The position numbers and the translations under genes are program-made. Below the pieces are notes generated by a model, which searched no databases, had not been told where the DNA came from, and worked only from the letters and a program-made list of their open reading frames with translations. Shown in pieces: positions 62,851 through 64,000 of a stretch of DNA of 64,000 nucleotides (the first letter of the stretch is position 1; each line of letters begins with the position of its first letter). This DNA comes from Larix kaempferi (lineage: Eukaryota; Streptophyta; Pinopsida; Pinales; Pinaceae), in NCBI GenBank assembly GCA_027924585.1, contig BSBM01000646.1, forward strand, positions 1,361,501-1,425,500, read 5' to 3'.

Positions 62851-64000
62851 TGTGCCATTGGAGGCGTACGAACCATTGTCATTTGGCTAACGTTTGGGTA
62901 AGTAGGACTATAGGGTCCATACTATAACTGACCAACTAATGGGGTTGTTACAAGTGCAGGGGGGTACCAACATAAGTGGCATGGATGGGTATTGCGGATC
63001 CATGTTAAATGGTGCTGAAGTGGTAGGAGAAAAATTTCCTAAGTTTGAAATGGACCCAATAATCCCCTCCTTCGAATGTGACGAGCCCGTAGGTGTAGGA
63101 TCCAATGACCGAAGCCGAGAGGCATCAAGTAGGATAGTGTAAAGGTAGCCAAATTATGCATATACGAGATCGAAGTGTTGGTCTTTCATAATTGCCTCTT
63201 CCTTGCTTTGCGCCAAGGAGGTGGTGACATATTTAGCTATGGCATGTTGGAGTGATTTGAAAAACCAATCCAACAAAATTGGTGGTTGTATTTTGATTTT
63301 ACACAATGTGCGGTGCATACGCAACTCATGGATGTGGTTCATGATGTGGGTGGATGTATTTTGTTGAAAATATGTGAGAATTTCGAGACCAAGGTCACGC
63401 TGAATCAGGAGTTGGAATTAAGTGATAAATGCGGTGGCCAATGTCGCAAAGGTTGCATGGGTCACTCTCAGCAGATTTACATACCATTTGGTTGTTGTTC
63501 TTGTGGAAGTACACTAGAAGAGGCGAAGCCTCATAGGGTCATTCGCTATGTTGTTAGATGAACACCATAAGTGGAAATACATGATATGGCTGATGGGATC
63601 ATCCCCTTTCTTTCCTTCGAATTTGGGAATGTCGGAGGGAAGTTTATCTGGCATAGCTAGCCATGTTGGATCATGTGCAATGGGTTCATTGATCATTTTG
63701 GATAAATCAGGGAGATTTAAAGTAGCCATGAATGGTAAGGTAGGGGTAATTGGTATTGCCATTGTATGTTGGGTGTTGTTTCCATAAGGGGGATACCCAG
63801 GTGGTGTTGAAAATAACAAGTGACCTCCTATGAAAGAGGAGAGATCAAAGGGGTCCAAAGGATCTCCTAGAGGAGAATCCGAAGGGGTGCCTCTTTCGAT
63901 GGTGGAGGAGGTAGGGGTATTAATAATTTCTCCGCGAGGAGAAAATTAACCTGGAAATGATTTGTCTCGTCTAGATGATCCTATAAAAGTGGCTTGGGAG
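62851..64000 (-). pseudogene. gag: T8 Gag, N-terminal half
   Basis: Minus frames read FMATLNLPDLSKMINEPIAH, DKLPSDIPKFEGKKGDDPIS, HIMYFHLWCSSNNIANDPMR (63858-63514), then LLDWFFKSLQHAIAKYVTTS, SKEEAIMKDQHFDLVYA (63342-63154), matching T13 Gag block by block. Frameshifts and stops occur in between. It runs past the window edge. Confidence 0.78.

Larger units (their letters stand above)
34201..64000 (-). mobile_element. T8: old minus-strand relative of T1/T13, in pieces
   Basis: Pieces at about 34201-36253, 47477-48025, 48739-49070 and 62850-64000 encode, in that reverse order, the same Gag, knuckle, protease and post-protease knuckles as T13. Taking out T9 with one AGAAC joins ...STLEVL to RSCPTQRKALINALG exactly in frame, matching T13 SALEVLKTCPSQRKTLLSAI. 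Both element ends are unclear: the left fades near 34200, the right lies beyond the window. Confidence 0.8.

Overview
The window is plant nuclear DNA made almost entirely of nested LTR retrotransposons. Evidence for a plant: Ty1/copia and Ty3/gypsy pol families of plant type, several primer-binding sites matching initiator tRNA-Met, a chromodomain gypsy element, 5-bp target-site duplications (TSDs), and long A/T-rich LTRs with TATA boxes. The size and depth of nesting suggest a large-genome seed plant; I cannot name the species. I found no convincing host gene, tRNA, rRNA or CRISPR array. Almost every coding frame carries stops.

Names used below. T1 (1-3281, +): 3' end of a gypsy-like element without pol. 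T2 (4776-5572, -): LTR with PBS. A 1.3-kb direct repeat (5374-6677 and 22350-23649) flanks T3 (6678-22349, -), a gypsy element with gag, protease, RT, RNase H, integrase and an extra ORF after integrase. T3 is interrupted by T4 (6903-10170, -, TSD TACCT), which has only gag and protease, and by T5 (14893-16601, TSD GAACA), probably a solo LTR. A degenerate unidentified stretch (23650-34200) carries T6 (25947-26333, solo LTR, TSD GTCGT) and T7 (27450-32891, +, copia, TSD GGGGG).

From about 34200 to the window end lies T8, an old minus-strand relative of T1, split into pieces. Inserted in it are T9 (36254-47471, +, gypsy chromovirus, TSD AGAAC), which holds T10 (42128-47194, -, copia, TSD ATTGT) in its 3' LTR; T11 (48026-48738, solo LTR); and T12 (about 49100-62850, +), an ORF of unknown family flanked by covarying hairpins. 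T12 in turn holds T13 (50616-60759, +, TSD AGGTT), a near-identical-LTR member of the T1 family.

Two themes stand out. First, many elements lack an integrase or all of pol: T13, T1 and T4 lack pol, T7 lacks the integrase core and T10 has a hole in it. T13 is the youngest by LTR identity, so it was presumably moved by proteins supplied from elsewhere. Second, T1/T13 and T12 contain ordered arrays of hairpins whose stems differ in sequence but still pair, and T13 has a 32-bp tandem array in its leader. These RNA-like structures are the most unusual content of the window.
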